Part shown: piece after piece, positions 23,952 to 34,193 of the stretch | How the letters are laid out: every line of letters begins with the position of its first letter | Numbering within the stretch: position 1 is the first letter of the stretch | Source: Methanolobus sp. WCC4 | GTDB lineage: Archaea; Halobacteriota; Methanosarcinia; Methanosarcinales; Methanosarcinaceae | Direction: 5' to 3' | DNA: 64,000 nt | Assembly: GCF_038022665.1 (NCBI RefSeq) | Contig: NZ_CP150629.1 | Span: 1,284,480-1,348,479 of the forward strand | The notes under the pieces: model-generated | Database searches by the model: none | Seen by the model: the letters and a program-made list of their open reading frames with translations, nothing else | What the model was told of the DNA's origin: nothing | Position numbers and translations under genes: made by a program

Positions 23952-24521
23952 TTATTCTGCATCTTTTTCTGCAGTTGGCCTTCTGGCTTCATCGAGCCAT
24001 TCGATCTTGCCCAGGGAATGCTGACGCATTGTAAGTCCGATCTTACTTTCCCTTGGTTCCCTCTCATTGATACTTACCGCAACGATACGGGCTCTGACCT
24101 TGTCGCCTTCGGAAAGTGACCTGCCACCACCTTTGCTCACAAGTCTTCCGTTCTTTCCGTCATATGACATGAAATCATCAGTTACCTGGCTCACGTGAAG
24201 AAGTCCGTCCATAGCTCCAATGCTTACGAAAGCACCGAAATCCACAGTCTCCACAACCTCACCTTCAATTACTTCCTGAATGGTTGGCACAAATACGATA
24301 GCCTGGAATTTCGCATCGTAATATACAGCACCATCACCGACCAGAATATGGCCCTCTCCGATCTCATCTATCTGTGTGATAGCAACGATAGCCCCGATCT
24401 CCTTGTCGATCCTGCCTTCAAGTTTCCTTTTCAGGGCATTCTTGACATTCTGGTTAACATCCTCACCTAAAAGATCAGGTGCAACTCTGATTGTATCGGC
24501 AAGCTTCATCTTCTTATACAT
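23952..24521 (-). CDS. rpo7: DNA-directed RNA polymerase subunit Rpo7 (RpoE')
   Basis: A 189-residue stalk subunit that pairs with Rpo4 and binds the nascent transcript. The N-terminal RNP-like half (about 1-80) is followed by an S1 domain (about 82-165; VVETVDFGAFVSIGAMDGLLHVSQV). The 79-bp gap from the PIN-domain gene is AT-rich and may hold an internal promoter. Confidence 0.96.
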   Translation of the reverse strand: MYKKMKLADTIRVAPDLLGEDVNQNVKNALKRKLEGRIDKEIGAIVAITQIDEIGEGHILVGDGAVYYDAKFQAIVFVPTIQEVIEGEVVETVDFGAFVSIGAMDGLLHVSQVTDDFMSYDGKNGRLVSKGGGRSLSEGDKVRARIVAVSINEREPRESKIGLTMRQHSLGKIEWLDEARRPTAEKDAE

Positions 24522-24600
24522 ATGAATGACTCCAATGATCCTTTGAAATTATATTATAGTTATTTAATTAGTTTTACAACTTATATGGTTTTAAACTGAT

Positions 24601-24969
24601 CTATGATACTATCTCGAGCCTGTTCTTCTGCCTCAGACATATGACCGGAACTTCCTTTTCCTCAAGTCTCCTGCGAAGTCCTGTATCATTTGTGAGCACA
24701 GATGCTGCAAGGTTCGTTGCAAGGTCAAGGATCACATCATCGGCATGTCCCTGTGCTTCGATGACCTCACATCTTTCTGCCATTGCCCGTGCAACCTTTG
24801 CAGCTGTCCTGTCAGCTCCTTTGAGAGTTCTTATCAGTCTGTCCAGTTCATTTATCACGGCTGTAGGGACAAGATGTTCATCATAGCCCAGCCTTTTCAA
24901 TTCCTCGAAGATATCGACATTGAACTGAACAGGTATCATCAGTGCGTTGGTATCAATAATTACCTTCAA
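24601..24969 (-). CDS. PIN-domain protein of the aIF2gamma operon (probable RNase)
   Basis: A 122-residue PIN nuclease fold with the acidic residues expected for metal binding: D5 (IIDTN), E in INELDRL, D in [10 protein letters not shown] and D in TNDTGLR. The start is a TTG at 24969 that overlaps the aIF2gamma TGA (TTGA); a longer reading would cover 28 residues of unrelated sequence. This Fcf1/Utp24-like PIN protein sits next to aIF2gamma in many archaea, so a role in rRNA processing is likely, though its substrate is unproven. Confidence 0.85.
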   Translation of the reverse strand: MKVIIDTNALMIPVQFNVDIFEELKRLGYDEHLVPTAVINELDRLIRTLKGADRTAAKVARAMAERCEVIEAQGHADDVILDLATNLAASVLTNDTGLRRRLEEKEVPVICLRQKNRLEIVS

Positions 24970-26192
24970 TCCTCGATAACTCCTACACCAATAAGTCTCC
25001 AGCGTGAGCCTACGCGTCTGCTTATAGCGACCGTAGATCCGCTCTCTGCACATACAGGTCTCTTCAACTTGACCTCTGCTATATCCTTACGTGCACTGGT
25101 CACTACACCAACAGTTGTCGCTGTACCTACGTTCAGCATCAGTGGTTCACTGGTCTTTATAGGGTCGATCTCTTCTTCGTCAGAGACACCGACAACCCTC
25201 TTGAGCAGGTGAAGCTCCAGTTTGAGGTCATCGCGTGTAGGTGGTAAAGTATCAGGGATACCTGCAACCTGTCCTGTAAGTGTATCACTCTTTGTAAGTG
25301 TAGGATCAAGGGTGGTACCAACGGCAAGCAATCCTCCTGGTGTTGCTTCCTCAACCTGGTCCTTACCGGCAACGATCAGTGAGACCCTTGTCTTTATTGG
25401 AACCCATCTGGTGGCTCCGTCGCTCTCTACCTTTCTTCCGGGTCTGACCTCAAGTTCATCACCAGGGTGCAGAACGCCTTCTGTGAGTGTTCCTCCAATG
25501 ACACCACCGGTTATCTTCTCGATAGGTGTTCCTGGTTTGTTGATATCGAAGGACCTTGCAATAAGCATGTGCGGTGGTTTGTCGATCTTGTGTGCAGGTG
25601 ACTTGATCATCTCTTCTATTGTCATGATCAGAGCATCGATGTTGATGTTCTGCTGAGCTGAGATCGGTACGATAGGTGCATCCTCAGCAACAGTTCCCTT
25701 CACGAATTCCTTGATCTGATGGTAGTGCTCGATGACCTGCTCCCTGGAAACAAGGTCGATCTTGTTCTGGACGATAACGAGGTTCTTAATGCCGATAATA
25801 TTCAATGCCATCAGGTGTTCCTTTGTCTGTGGCTGCGGGCATGTCTCGTTCGCTGCGATCACAAGGACGGCGCCGTCCATAATAGCTGCACCGGACAGCA
25901 TGGTTGCCATCAAGGTCTCGTGGCCAGGCGCATCTACAAAGGATACGGTCCTTAGTTCTTCAGATGGTTTGCCACATCCTTCGCATTTATCTGAAACGGT
26001 GTAGCACTGGGGTTCTGGGCAGTCAGGGCATTTCCTGAAAGTGGTGTCGGCGTATCCCAGCCTGATAGATATACCACGCTTCATCTCTTCGCTATGTGTA
26101 TCTGTCCATACTCCTGACAGTGCGCTGACAAGTGTGGTTTTTCCGTGGTCGACATGACCTACCATGCCGATATTAACACTAGGTTGACTCAA
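24966..26192 (-). CDS. eif2g: Translation initiation factor aIF2 gamma subunit
   Basis: A 408-residue GTPase that brings initiator tRNA to the ribosome. Motifs: G1 GHVDHGKT, G3 DAPGHE, G4 NKID, and a zinc ribbon CPDC...CEGC between switch regions. The start is taken as the TTG at 26192 ([18 protein letters not shown]), because GGGAGGG lies 10 bases upstream; the TTG 27 bases further out has no such site and would place the ribosome binding site inside the coding region. It is the first gene of the seven-gene operon. A TATA-like GATAATATATTAG lies near 26248-26260. Confidence 0.95.
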   Translation of the reverse strand: MSQPSVNIGMVGHVDHGKTTLVSALSGVWTDTHSEEMKRGISIRLGYADTTFRKCPDCPEPQCYTVSDKCEGCGKPSEELRTVSFVDAPGHETLMATMLSGAAIMDGAVLVIAANETCPQPQTKEHLMALNIIGIKNLVIVQNKIDLVSREQVIEHYHQIKEFVKGTVAEDAPIVPISAQQNINIDALIMTIEEMIKSPAHKIDKPPHMLIARSFDINKPGTPIEKITGGVIGGTLTEGVLHPGDELEVRPGRKVESDGATRWVPIKTRVSLIVAGKDQVEEATPGGLLAVGTTLDPTLTKSDTLTGQVAGIPDTLPPTRDDLKLELHLLKRVVGVSDEEEIDPIKTSEPLMLNVGTATTVGVVTSARKDIAEVKLKRPVCAESGSTVAISRRVGSRWRLIGVGVIED

Positions 26193-26341
26193 TTTTTGAT
26201 TTCCCTCCCGGTTGGGCAATGTTTTAGAAGTGTAATAAGTTCAGTATAAGTTCTAATATATTATCTGTTTAGGTTTTGGTCTATCATTCGATTAATCATA
26301 TTTAAATGATTTCGAACGACCAGAAAATGCAAATACCTGTT

Positions 26342-26359
26342 GGTATGGCAAACCATGCC
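26342..26359 (-). terminator. Possible hairpin terminator after the KaiC-like gene
   Basis: GGCATGG and CCATACC (minus strand) can form a 7-bp stem with one G-U pair and a 4-base loop, 72 bases after the stop codon. The following T-run is weak, so this is only a suggestion. Confidence 0.25.
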
Positions 26360-26430
26360 TAATTCCTTTAATAATGTATATAGCTTACTATGATGGGCAA
26401 TAACACTAGTGATCGTGTGTACTTGCAGGA

Positions 26431-27186
26431 TCACAATATAGCATCAAGTGCATCGTTGATAATGTCATCCCGCAGGAATAGCTTCTCGATTATGATGCCG
26501 CTTTTTGTTATCTTGAAGTTAAGAGGTTCCAGTGTTAGGGAAGTACATCTCATTTTAGGGATGTACATCTGACGGATGCCTCTCTTGGATATGGGGTCAC
26601 GTTCCATGTCAAGTTCTATGGTCCCAAATGCAGTATGCTCTGCGATGCTGTTCTTTGCATCTGCGTCTTCATGTCCCATTATAAAAAGTGTGGTGCATTT
26701 CTTAGCATAGAGGATGTCGTTTATTGTAAAGAACTTATCAGCGAATTCTTCTGTAGAGTGGTAAAGTGAGAGCATGTCAAGATTGTCCAGTACCACGATA
26801 TCTACATCATCCGGTATTTCCTGTACGTTCTCTACACAATCCTTTTCCATAAATCCGATTCCGCTTCCATGCCTTGCAGCATTGTGTATCCTGTTAGTTC
26901 TGGTCTCAAAGGACTTTGTGATAAGTAGTGTTCCTTTGTCTATGCAGGCCTGAAAATCGATGCCGATACTAAGTGACTGTTCGAGAAAACTTTCCACATT
27001 GACATGTGTTAACATGAGCATGCACTTTTTCCCGTCTTTGCAAGACTGGTAGAGAAAATGAGTTGCAAGCAAGGACTTACCTGAACCTGGCGGTCCTGTG
27101 ATGAGGATGCCCTGCTGAGAAGGATAACCGCCCTGCAGTATGTCATCCAGCTCTTTTATACCGGTAGATGTCCTGCCTATATGCAT
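26431..27186 (-). CDS. KaiC/RadA-like single-domain ATPase
   Basis: A 251-residue RecA-fold ATPase. Walker A is GPPGSGKS (about 27-34), Walker B is DIVVLDNLD, and the start GRTSTGIKELDDILQGGYP is typical of archaeal KaiC-like proteins. Only one ATPase domain is present and the C-terminus lacks the C-rich hook of circadian KaiC. I start at the ATG at 27186, because the TATA box at 27209-27220 predicts an almost leaderless transcript beginning near 27188. The function is unknown; many such proteins act in signalling. Confidence 0.8.
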   Translation of the reverse strand: MHIGRTSTGIKELDDILQGGYPSQQGILITGPPGSGKSLLATHFLYQSCKDGKKCMLMLTHVNVESFLEQSLSIGIDFQACIDKGTLLITKSFETRTNRIHNAARHGSGIGFMEKDCVENVQEIPDDVDIVVLDNLDMLSLYHSTEEFADKFFTINDILYAKKCTTLFIMGHEDADAKNSIAEHTAFGTIELDMERDPISKRGIRQMYIPKMRCTSLTLEPLNFKITKSGIIIEKLFLRDDIINDALDAIL

Positions 27187-27208
27187 GTAGTATGTATTAT
27201 TCACTACA

Positions 27209-27220
27209 TTATATAAAAAG
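27209..27220 (-). promoter_or_regulatory. TATA-box promoter giving a near-leaderless transcript
   Basis: The minus strand reads CTTTTTATATAA. Its distance to the ATG at 27186 (centre about 28 bases) predicts transcription starting within a few bases of the start codon, which decides between the competing start sites. Confidence 0.55.
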
Positions 27221-27310
27221 ACTATTATTCGAGTGCTGTTATTAATTTGCGGTTGTGAATAAAGAGGAATGTTCGGGTCTGACCCGAACATTATGGTAAA
27301 ATAGTTTTCT

Positions 27311-28468
27311 TTATGTAATGATCTTGTCGAGCTGGTCTGTCTCGATTGCCCTTCTTATCTCGAAAGCAACACGGCGACCCGTGCTCATTGGCTTTCTCCA
27401 TATGGTGTTTCCGTATGGGTGACCAACTGACATGTGGACATTTGTTCCTCCACCGACACGTGGTGCTACATCATATATGTAGAAGTTCAGGTCCTTGTCG
27501 ACACATGTCTGGAGGCAGAACGGACCGATGACACCAGGGTCATAGTGTTTCTCTGCAGCCTTGATGTATTTCTCGGAAAGCTCGAATACCTTCTCAAGGA
27601 GTGATTCCCTGAGTGTTGCGGAGTTATGACCACATACGGTGTATTCAGGTGTGAGCTGGTGTTCTGCAAGTGTCATCTGCTGTGGTGCAGGCAGACGTAC
27701 ATGTCCGTCCAGACTTGTCTCAAAGCGCCAGTCGATACCAAGTATCTCAAGCTTGTTCATCTCTGTCTCGACAGGTGAGTAGAACATGTCGAAGTTGAAC
27801 ACCGGACCGATCACATAGCGCTCTATCCTTGCGTTATCAAGTGCATCCTGTGTGATAACACCCTGTTTAAGCAGGGACTGGGCCTTCTGCTGGTACTCCT
27901 CATAGGTTCCTGCTGTGAAGAAACCCCTTTCCAGTTTCTTTACTGCGTGAGGGAGCTTTACCATCACAAGTTCCTCGATGTCCTGTGGGTCAGCGATCCT
28001 TTCAGGGAATGGCAGTCCTGCCTTCTCAAGGAGCCAGTAGTAATCCTGGTCTATACCTCTCTCCTCGCTACGGAGCATGTTCCTGCTTCCTACAAGAGGC
28101 ACCTTGAAATCGTTCTCCACTTCATCGATACCACAGTATGATGTGAAAGAACGGTTAGGGATGAAAAGTACATTCTCTTCGACCAGCTTCTTCTGGACTT
28201 CCTGTGAGGTTGTCTGACTGAACTTGTCCAGCATTATGTGCTCGTCCACGATACCACGGACGATCTTGCCATTGCTGTCTCTCTGTGCTTTGAAATAATC
28301 CGTATAGGTCTTCTCGCGTCCCTGCTGACATACAGCAAATGTCCTGAAGTCCTCTTCGATCGCGCCGTCAAAGACATCAAGTGCTGAATGTGATGCCACA
28401 GCGCCTATCTTGACCTTATCCATGTCATAATCTTCAATGATCTCTGCGATCTCTTTTCTGTCTATCAT
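27311..28468 (-). CDS. purP: FAICAR synthetase PurP (formate-dependent AICAR formyl ligase)
   Basis: A 385-residue archaeal enzyme that uses formate and ATP to make FAICAR from AICAR in purine synthesis, replacing the folate-dependent step of bacteria. It is an ATP-grasp protein with the family segments GAVASHSALDVFDGA, VPLVGSRNMLRSEERG and YDVAPRVGGGTNVHM. I use the ATG at 28468 (MIDRKEIAEI), which has GAGGGC six bases before it, rather than the start 9 codons upstream. Confidence 0.95.
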   Translation of the reverse strand: MIDRKEIAEIIEDYDMDKVKIGAVASHSALDVFDGAIEEDFRTFAVCQQGREKTYTDYFKAQRDSNGKIVRGIVDEHIMLDKFSQTTSQEVQKKLVEENVLFIPNRSFTSYCGIDEVENDFKVPLVGSRNMLRSEERGIDQDYYWLLEKAGLPFPERIADPQDIEELVMVKLPHAVKKLERGFFTAGTYEEYQQKAQSLLKQGVITQDALDNARIERYVIGPVFNFDMFYSPVETEMNKLEILGIDWRFETSLDGHVRLPAPQQMTLAEHQLTPEYTVCGHNSATLRESLLEKVFELSEKYIKAAEKHYDPGVIGPFCLQTCVDKDLNFYIYDVAPRVGGGTNVHMSVGHPYGNTIWRKPMSTGRRVAFEIRRAIETDQLDKIIT

Positions 28469-28542
28469 TATTTGCCCTCGATTTTGCCCAGACATTGTAT
28501 TTACTGTTTATAAACCTGTTTACGCTGAAAGTAAGCGGTGAT

Positions 28543-29148
28543 CTAAATACCTGTTACCAGATAGATTATTAGCGGTGTTATGAAAGTCTCTATTATTGCT
28601 GCAAGTAATATTAGTGGGAAAAGCCAGTGCAGGTAGAACTTGATCCCTTTTATTATCTCTTCCTTAAGGTCAACAGGTTCCGAACGGAGTGCCTGCAAGG
28701 CAGTGTATCCTATCTTCATTCCCACAGCAGATGATATGATAAGCATTGGGATCTCAATAATTCCATGGGGTGTCAGACCTGCTATTACGAACAATGCCCC
28801 GTTCTCGACGGTCATGTAATGTGCAAAGATACCAAGGACAAACCCGTTCAGGATAAGGAATCCGAATGGGACTATGCCAAGGATGAAGCCCAGTAGTATT
28901 GAGAAGAACATCTTGATGGCATTGTTCGCAAAGATGAACAGCATTATCTCTATGGCTGAAAGTCCTTCAAGCATCTCTGCAAGTTCTTCCAGCCCTCCGA
29001 GTGATTCCAGTGAAAGCGAAGGGTCCATAGCATAATAGACGTAACCTGCAATACTTGATATTAAAAATAGTATGAAGCTGACCAGAACAAAGGGTTTCAA
29101 CTCATTGATATAGGTCCGGAATCTCTCTTTTGTGTTCTCATCGTGCAT
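28543..29148 (-). CDS. SpoIIM/DUF95 family membrane protein
   Basis: A 201-residue membrane protein with about five segments and the SpoIIM-family core (LLGFILGIVPFGFLILNGFVLGIF and GLTPHGIIEIPMLIIS). Archaea have no sporulation, and the role here is unknown. Known relatives are often next to membrane remodelling or peptidase genes. It follows the DUF63 gene by 3 bp and is surely cotranscribed. Confidence 0.85.
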   Translation of the reverse strand: MHDENTKERFRTYINELKPFVLVSFILFLISSIAGYVYYAMDPSLSLESLGGLEELAEMLEGLSAIEIMLFIFANNAIKMFFSILLGFILGIVPFGFLILNGFVLGIFAHYMTVENGALFVIAGLTPHGIIEIPMLIISSAVGMKIGYTALQALRSEPVDLKEEIIKGIKFYLHWLFPLILLAAIIETFITPLIIYLVTGI

Positions 29149-29151
29149 GGC

Positions 29152-30003
29152 TCATACTCCGAGTGCCATCCTGATCGTGTTCCTGCATGCAGGTGATAAT
29201 CCAAGGACTATGATTACCAGTTTCAGGAAGGTCTTCAGTGTCTCTGATTCCCCGTCCTCGTCAAAATGATTATCCATTATATATAATACCGGAATGAATA
29301 TAGATAGTTTTAACGGATACATGACAAGTGCAGTACCTGTGAGTTCGATAAGATATGCCGGAACCACATGTTTCTCATAATATCCAAGGAGATCGATCCC
29401 TGCGATGGTCGATGATGCGTCCATCAGGTGCACCCAGAGGATTGCCATGTTGATCTTACTTTTTAGCAGGTCCAGACCGATGTGGTCAAAGAGGTACTTC
29501 ATAAGCAGAAGTATAACGCTTGCTGCACCAATTACAAAGACCGGCAACCATGGAAGGACCAGATCCTCAAGGTAGAACAATACCATGAGGTTCACGACGA
29601 ACCATGCAAGTCCGAAATATGCAAAGGTCTTAAGGTAATCTCCGCTTCCCTTTAACCTCACTATCCATTTTGATAGCACCAGGAAGAACATCGTTATTGC
29701 GAACACGAAAAAATAGATGTTTGGGGTAATGAAAATGTAACTTGCCGGAGCAGTTATTATTCCCGTATCCTCTATGACCCTCAGGGATGAACCTGCAAGG
29801 ACAAAGGGAACTATTGCTGCAGTAAGCCTGTCATCGATATTGATGTCCAGTTTTCTCAGTAGCTTGACAACGCCGAATATACAGATTCCGAGCAATATGG
29901 CCCATGTTACGGTATTTACGATATTGTAGCCACTATCGTGAAGTATGGGGTCTATGTAATAATTGTTTATGAATTCGGTGAGTTTATCTATCAATGGCAT
30001 CAT
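29152..30003 (-). CDS. DUF63 family membrane protein
   Basis: A 283-residue protein with about eight hydrophobic segments that matches the archaeal DUF63 family (VLAGSSLRVIEDTG, a membrane-embedded WVHLMDASSTIAGIDLLGYYE, and a C-terminal GLSPACRNTIRMALGV). The ATG codons at 30003 and 30000 are the best starts; the codon at 30009 is GTG. The function is unknown. The pairing with the SpoIIM-like gene suggests a joint role in the membrane. Confidence 0.85.
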   Translation of the reverse strand: MMPLIDKLTEFINNYYIDPILHDSGYNIVNTVTWAILLGICIFGVVKLLRKLDINIDDRLTAAIVPFVLAGSSLRVIEDTGIITAPASYIFITPNIYFFVFAITMFFLVLSKWIVRLKGSGDYLKTFAYFGLAWFVVNLMVLFYLEDLVLPWLPVFVIGAASVILLLMKYLFDHIGLDLLKSKINMAILWVHLMDASSTIAGIDLLGYYEKHVVPAYLIELTGTALVMYPLKLSIFIPVLYIMDNHFDEDGESETLKTFLKLVIIVLGLSPACRNTIRMALGV

Positions 30004-30258
30004 GATCACAGCAGTAATATAATATAGGAATATCCTAATACAACTAACACTTAATAGGTTTATTGGAAAAGCGGAACTCGACGAGAGAGTTCCGAATCAG
30101 TATACTCCTATCAGCAGCCTTCTCTTCAAAAAGGCTCGTCATCAGCATGGTGTTCGATAGGGTATGGACCATGGCCTTTTCATCATTTGATATGGTCTGG
30201 TATGATCATCCCCTATCATTCAATATCAATTAATATTCAGTTTTTGGCAGGTATATAA

Positions 30259-31323
30259 GTGATCCCGGCAAAAGGCAAAAAGAAATGGATGCAGTTACCA
30301 AGAGATGTTGTTGTGGGTCCTGATGTCATCTATGACGTGAAGGATGTCTGCGATGACCTGAAACTCAAAGAGGGTGCTTTCATAGTCACCGGTCAGAACA
30401 CCCGAAGGATAGCAGGAGATGTTGTGTTCGACCTCCTTGAAGATAGTGGTTGTGAACCGGGTATCATAGTATCTAACGAGGCATCCATGGAGGATGTCCG
30501 TAGAGTGGTCGCTGAGGCCAGGGCTGCAAACTCCGAATACCTCCTGGGTGTCGGGAGTGGAAAATCCATAGACGTGGCAAAACTTGCAGCCACACAGCTC
30601 AGTCTTCCATTCATAAGTATGCCAACGGCTGCTTCACATGATGGTATAGTTTCCTCAAGGGCATCGATACATGATAAAGGCAGGAAATCCTCTGTAGAGG
30701 TGAATGCCCCAATGGCAGTGATAGCAGATACACAGATCATTTCCAGTGCACCTTATCGCCTGCTTGCTGCCGGATGCGGTGATATTATATCCAATTATAC
30801 TGCGGTACTGGACTGGGAACTGGCCCACAGGTTAAGGAACGAGCCTTTCAGTGAATACGCCGCAGCTCTTTCCAGAATGACGGCACAGATACTGATGGAC
30901 TCCCCGGAAGACATCAAACCCGAACTTGAAAGTTCGGTGAGGATAGTTGTCAAGGCCCTTGTTTCCAGTGGTGTTGCCATGAGCATCGCAGGTTCCTCAA
31001 GACCTGCATCAGGTTCCGAACACATGTTCAGTCATGCTCTTGATATGCTTTCTCCCGGCTCGGCCCTGCATGGTGAGCAGTGTGGCGTGGGGACTATCAT
31101 GATGATGTACCTGCATGGTGGCGACTGGAAGAAGATAAAGGAGTGCCTGGAGATCATCGGTGCACCCACCACAGCTGAAGAACTGGGGATCGAAGATAAG
31201 TATATATTAGAGGCGCTTCTTGTTGCACATGAGATACGTCCGGAGAGATATACGGTACTCGGGGCGGGCCTGACCCCGGAAGCAGCAGAGAAGGTCGCAC
31301 GACTGACAAAAGTTATTTCATGA
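30259..31323 (+). CDS. egsA: Glycerol-1-phosphate dehydrogenase (archaeal lipid synthesis)
   Basis: A 354-residue NAD(P)-dependent enzyme that makes sn-glycerol-1-phosphate, the backbone of archaeal ether lipids. Family features: [10 protein letters not shown] for the nucleotide, [13 protein letters not shown], and zinc ligands in [11 protein letters not shown]-like and [11 protein letters not shown] segments with a later HGEQCGVG. It starts at a GTG (30259) next to a weak AT-rich promoter (GGCAGGTATATAAG). Confidence 0.95.
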   Translation: MIPAKGKKKWMQLPRDVVVGPDVIYDVKDVCDDLKLKEGAFIVTGQNTRRIAGDVVFDLLEDSGCEPGIIVSNEASMEDVRRVVAEARAANSEYLLGVGSGKSIDVAKLAATQLSLPFISMPTAASHDGIVSSRASIHDKGRKSSVEVNAPMAVIADTQIISSAPYRLLAAGCGDIISNYTAVLDWELAHRLRNEPFSEYAAALSRMTAQILMDSPEDIKPELESSVRIVVKALVSSGVAMSIAGSSRPASGSEHMFSHALDMLSPGSALHGEQCGVGTIMMMYLHGGDWKKIKECLEIIGAPTTAEELGIEDKYILEALLVAHEIRPERYTVLGAGLTPEAAEKVARLTKVIS

Positions 31324-31381
31324 CCATTCCCTTACTTATCATAATATCATATCTGTAATTTCAAATATCAAGGTGATCCAT

Positions 31382-31831
31382 ATGACAGAAACCAACACTA
31401 CAATTACACTTATCGGCTCAAGACTTGCAAAGGAAGGCGAAGATTTCATATTCATGGGAGAAGCCCGCGAATGTGGCAAATGCAAGCTGAAGCGGACATG
31501 CCTGAACCTTGACCCGGGCCGCAGGTACCGTGTTGCGAAGATCAGGGGAGATACGGTCCACAATTGTTTCATCCATGAGGGCGGGGTATTGACCGTAGAG
31601 GTCGAGAGTTCACCTATCCTTGCAGCGATCGAATCACGCAAGGCTGTAGAAGGTTCAAAGATAAGCTATCAACTTCCGGAATGTGAGGAGTTCGATGACA
31701 GTGTCTATGACATCCTGTACCCTGAAGGCCTTAAAGAAGGGGACAAGTGCACAGTTGTAAAGGTGATCGGTCCAATGGATGAGGAACTGGTTCACGGATG
31801 TTCATTGAAGAAGGTTGAACTTAAACTATAG
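31382..31831 (+). CDS. UPF0179 protein
   Basis: A 149-residue archaeal conserved protein of the UPF0179 family. It carries four cysteines in two pairs near the N-terminus (ARECGKCKLKRTCLNL) and further ones at NCFIHEGG and HGCSLKK, so it may bind a metal. The ATG at 31382 has AGGTGAT just upstream. No function is known. Confidence 0.85.
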   Translation: MTETNTTITLIGSRLAKEGEDFIFMGEARECGKCKLKRTCLNLDPGRRYRVAKIRGDTVHNCFIHEGGVLTVEVESSPILAAIESRKAVEGSKISYQLPECEEFDDSVYDILYPEGLKEGDKCTVVKVIGPMDEELVHGCSLKKVELKL

Positions 31832-31846
31832 TTCCCTTGCGAACAA

Positions 31847-31859
31847 CTTTTATATAAAA
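31847..31859 (+). promoter_or_regulatory. TATA-box promoter for the DUF2150 gene
   Basis: CTTTTATATAAAA is a near-consensus archaeal TATA box. Transcription should begin near 31880, with a leader of about 54 bases before the ATG at 31934. Confidence 0.55.
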
Positions 31860-31933
31860 AAGCAATTCGTAAAGATAAGAAAACTATCGCATAGATATCA
31901 AACTTATGATCATATATCAATAGAGGTAATTGA

Positions 31934-32557
31934 ATGGCAGGGAAGGCAGGTGAATCATTTCATTATGATTTTTATACAGCAGAACGCTGGAACAACTGGA
32001 TCAAACAGATAACAGAAAGTGATTTCAAGTTAGAGGAATCCGATGAACCACAGGGAAAGGAAGGTGCTATCTTCGTAAACATGGAAGATGACATAATCCT
32101 TGCATGCCTGAAGATCATCGCCAAGTACGAGAGGGAACAGATCCCACAGGAATCCGCTCTGGAATACATCGGAGATATAAGGGATATCGCACTTGCTGAG
32201 ATCGACAGCATCTCTGAGGATGCGGACCTTATGATAGTCTCTCTTCAGACATCGCTTATGGGAAGCTTTGCAGCATGTGAAGCATACATATCCGGGGATT
32301 ATGACGAGAAAGATGAGATCGGTGATCTCGTAAAGGTTGCCCTTGAAGCAGAATCCTCAGAAGACATTGAGATCGCACTTGGCACGATCGCTGAGATCGG
32401 TGCTCTTGTCCTCAGTGGAAAGGAACTCTCAGAGAAGGTCATGGAAGAGGTTCCTTATGGCCTTGTTGCAGAATGGCTTGATGGTATCGAATCCATCTAC
32501 GCTGCAATGCAGGGCTCTGACAGTTACAAGGATGATGAAGAAGACGATGGAAAGTAA
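31934..32557 (+). CDS. DUF2150 family protein
   Basis: A 207-residue soluble, acidic, mostly helical protein that matches DUF2150, found mainly in methanogens and relatives. No catalytic motif is visible. The start ATG at 31934 follows a clear promoter, and a hairpin terminator follows the gene, so it appears to be a single-gene unit next to the F430 genes. The function is unknown. Confidence 0.75.
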   Translation: MAGKAGESFHYDFYTAERWNNWIKQITESDFKLEESDEPQGKEGAIFVNMEDDIILACLKIIAKYEREQIPQESALEYIGDIRDIALAEIDSISEDADLMIVSLQTSLMGSFAACEAYISGDYDEKDEIGDLVKVALEAESSEDIEIALGTIAEIGALVLSGKELSEKVMEEVPYGLVAEWLDGIESIYAAMQGSDSYKDDEEDDGK

Positions 32558-32564
32558 GTAGATC

Positions 32565-32620
32565 AGGGAAATCGTTCCCTATTCTCTTCATTCTTTCTTT
32601 TAGCCTTTAACCTGCTTTTT
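32565..32620 (+). terminator. Terminator after the DUF2150 gene
   Basis: AGGGAA-ATCG-TTCCCT (32565-32580, 6-bp stem) followed by a long T/C-rich stretch with several T-runs up to about 32629. Confidence 0.65.
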
Positions 32621-32640
32621 CTCTTTTTGTTCTAATTCAT

Positions 32641-34026
32641 ATGGATAACATGTTCGATCATAGCAATATTGCAGTCCTTGACCTTACACATGCAGGTATC
32701 ATTATCGCTGAGAAGTTCTCAGGTCTTGGTTTTAACGTAACTGCGGTCGATGTCTACAGGACGGTGGACGAGGATGTTCTATCTCGACTTTGTTCAGAGA
32801 ATGACATACGGACTTCAAAGGAAGCAATAGGCGTTGATGACTTTGACCTTATAGTAAGTCCTGCCCATCTGGGTCCTGAATATCCCATGCTTGCAGATGC
32901 AAGGGAAAAAGGCATCGAGATAATCACTCATCATATGGCGGTGGGTCACATATTAGCAATGACCGACTCTCTCAGGGGTGCTAAGGTCATTGAGATCACG
33001 GGTTCCAAGGCAAAGACAAGTTCAGCATCCCTCCTTGCCGGTATGCTCTCCATGAAGGAGAGGGTCGTACTTCACACATCCAGAGGCCTGGAATTGTGGG
33101 AGAATGGAAGTTCAAGGGTCCTGCATCTTGGTTTTAGCATAGCACCGGGAAGTGTACTGCTTGGAATTGACAAACTGGAGGAACTTGGTGTAGTTGCAGC
33201 CTGTTACATCTTCGAGATATCGATAGGCTTGACAGGCTTTGCAGATGTTGGCGTGATCACTACACTGGAGCCGGACTATCTGATAGCGGCATCGACCTCC
33301 AATGCGAGTGATTCAAAGATGAGTGTGCTCTCCTATGGTAAGCCGAAAGAGGTATTTTTCCTGAATGCCAGGGATGAGAAGGCACTGGATAAGGCAGATG
33401 GGAATAACAGGGATTATCTCACATTCAGTGATTCCGGGGAGATAAGTGCTGACCTTCAGGCTTATTTTGAGGATAATATGGTTGTTTTCAAGGATAAGGA
33501 TGGGCTTTTCAGTTCGGTACTTTCACCAAATTACAATTATGGTTCATACGCAACAGCCTTCGCCGTTTCAGCTTCAGTGGCATTGAGGATGGGAGTATCT
33601 AAAGATGATGTATCTGCGGTTGTCAGTTCCTTTGAAGGCTTGCAGGGAAGGATGCAGGAAAAGCAACTTTCCGGCAGGGTACTTATCGACAATTCCAATT
33701 CCGGCATGGACATACGCTCTGTTGAAAAGGCACTGGATTATGCTTTGAGTAAAAGTGCTGATAATGTCAATTCTGGCAGGATGTTCATGGTAATTGGAGA
33801 GGAGGCTGCACAGGTATGTGAGGGTCTGCCACCAGAGGATGTTTCTGGGTTCATTGGCAGACGTGGTACTGATCTGGAAATGATCATACTTGTGGGTGAG
33901 AGGATGCAGGGAATATCTGAGGAAAATGTCATTTATGCATCAGGACTTGAAGAGGGACTGGAAATGGCATTTAAGCTTTCATCTGAGGATGATACTATCC
34001 TTTCATGCGTGAAATGTTTCAGATGA
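32641..34026 (+). CDS. cfbE: Coenzyme F430 synthase CfbE (Mur ligase family)
   Basis: A 461-residue Mur-ligase-like enzyme that carries out the last step of F430 synthesis, closing the carbocyclic F ring in an ATP-dependent reaction. The P-loop is ITGSKAKTSSASLLAG (about 118-133), and the central and C-terminal Mur-type domains follow. The ATG at 32641 is the first in frame; a second ATG lies 9 bases on, and neither has a strong ribosome binding site. It leads the cfbE-D-C-B group, separated from cfbD by 167 bp. Confidence 0.92.
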   Translation: MDNMFDHSNIAVLDLTHAGIIIAEKFSGLGFNVTAVDVYRTVDEDVLSRLCSENDIRTSKEAIGVDDFDLIVSPAHLGPEYPMLADAREKGIEIITHHMAVGHILAMTDSLRGAKVIEITGSKAKTSSASLLAGMLSMKERVVLHTSRGLELWENGSSRVLHLGFSIAPGSVLLGIDKLEELGVVAACYIFEISIGLTGFADVGVITTLEPDYLIAASTSNASDSKMSVLSYGKPKEVFFLNARDEKALDKADGNNRDYLTFSDSGEISADLQAYFEDNMVVFKDKDGLFSSVLSPNYNYGSYATAFAVSASVALRMGVSKDDVSAVVSSFEGLQGRMQEKQLSGRVLIDNSNSGMDIRSVEKALDYALSKSADNVNSGRMFMVIGEEAAQVCEGLPPEDVSGFIGRRGTDLEMIILVGERMQGISEENVIYASGLEEGLEMAFKLSSEDDTILSCVKCFR

Positions 34027-34193
34027 TGATGCTTATTTTATCTTTATTCTTTTATTATGATCAGTCCTTTTATATGATAAAGGAATAGATAGTGCAGAAA
34101 AATGGACTTACTTTAAGTATACTATTTATTACGAAATTAAACAATTATAATAATCTAACTAATCTACAATCAAAGAAGTATATCGGGATACAT

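Noticed and set aside
30075-30145. A possible C/D box guide RNA on the minus strand (TGATGA ... CTGA ... CTGA)
   Set aside because: The inner C' box would overlap the D' box and no terminal stem is seen, so the match is probably chance. The 250-bp gap otherwise shows only a short GGAACTC/GAGTTCC inverted repeat.
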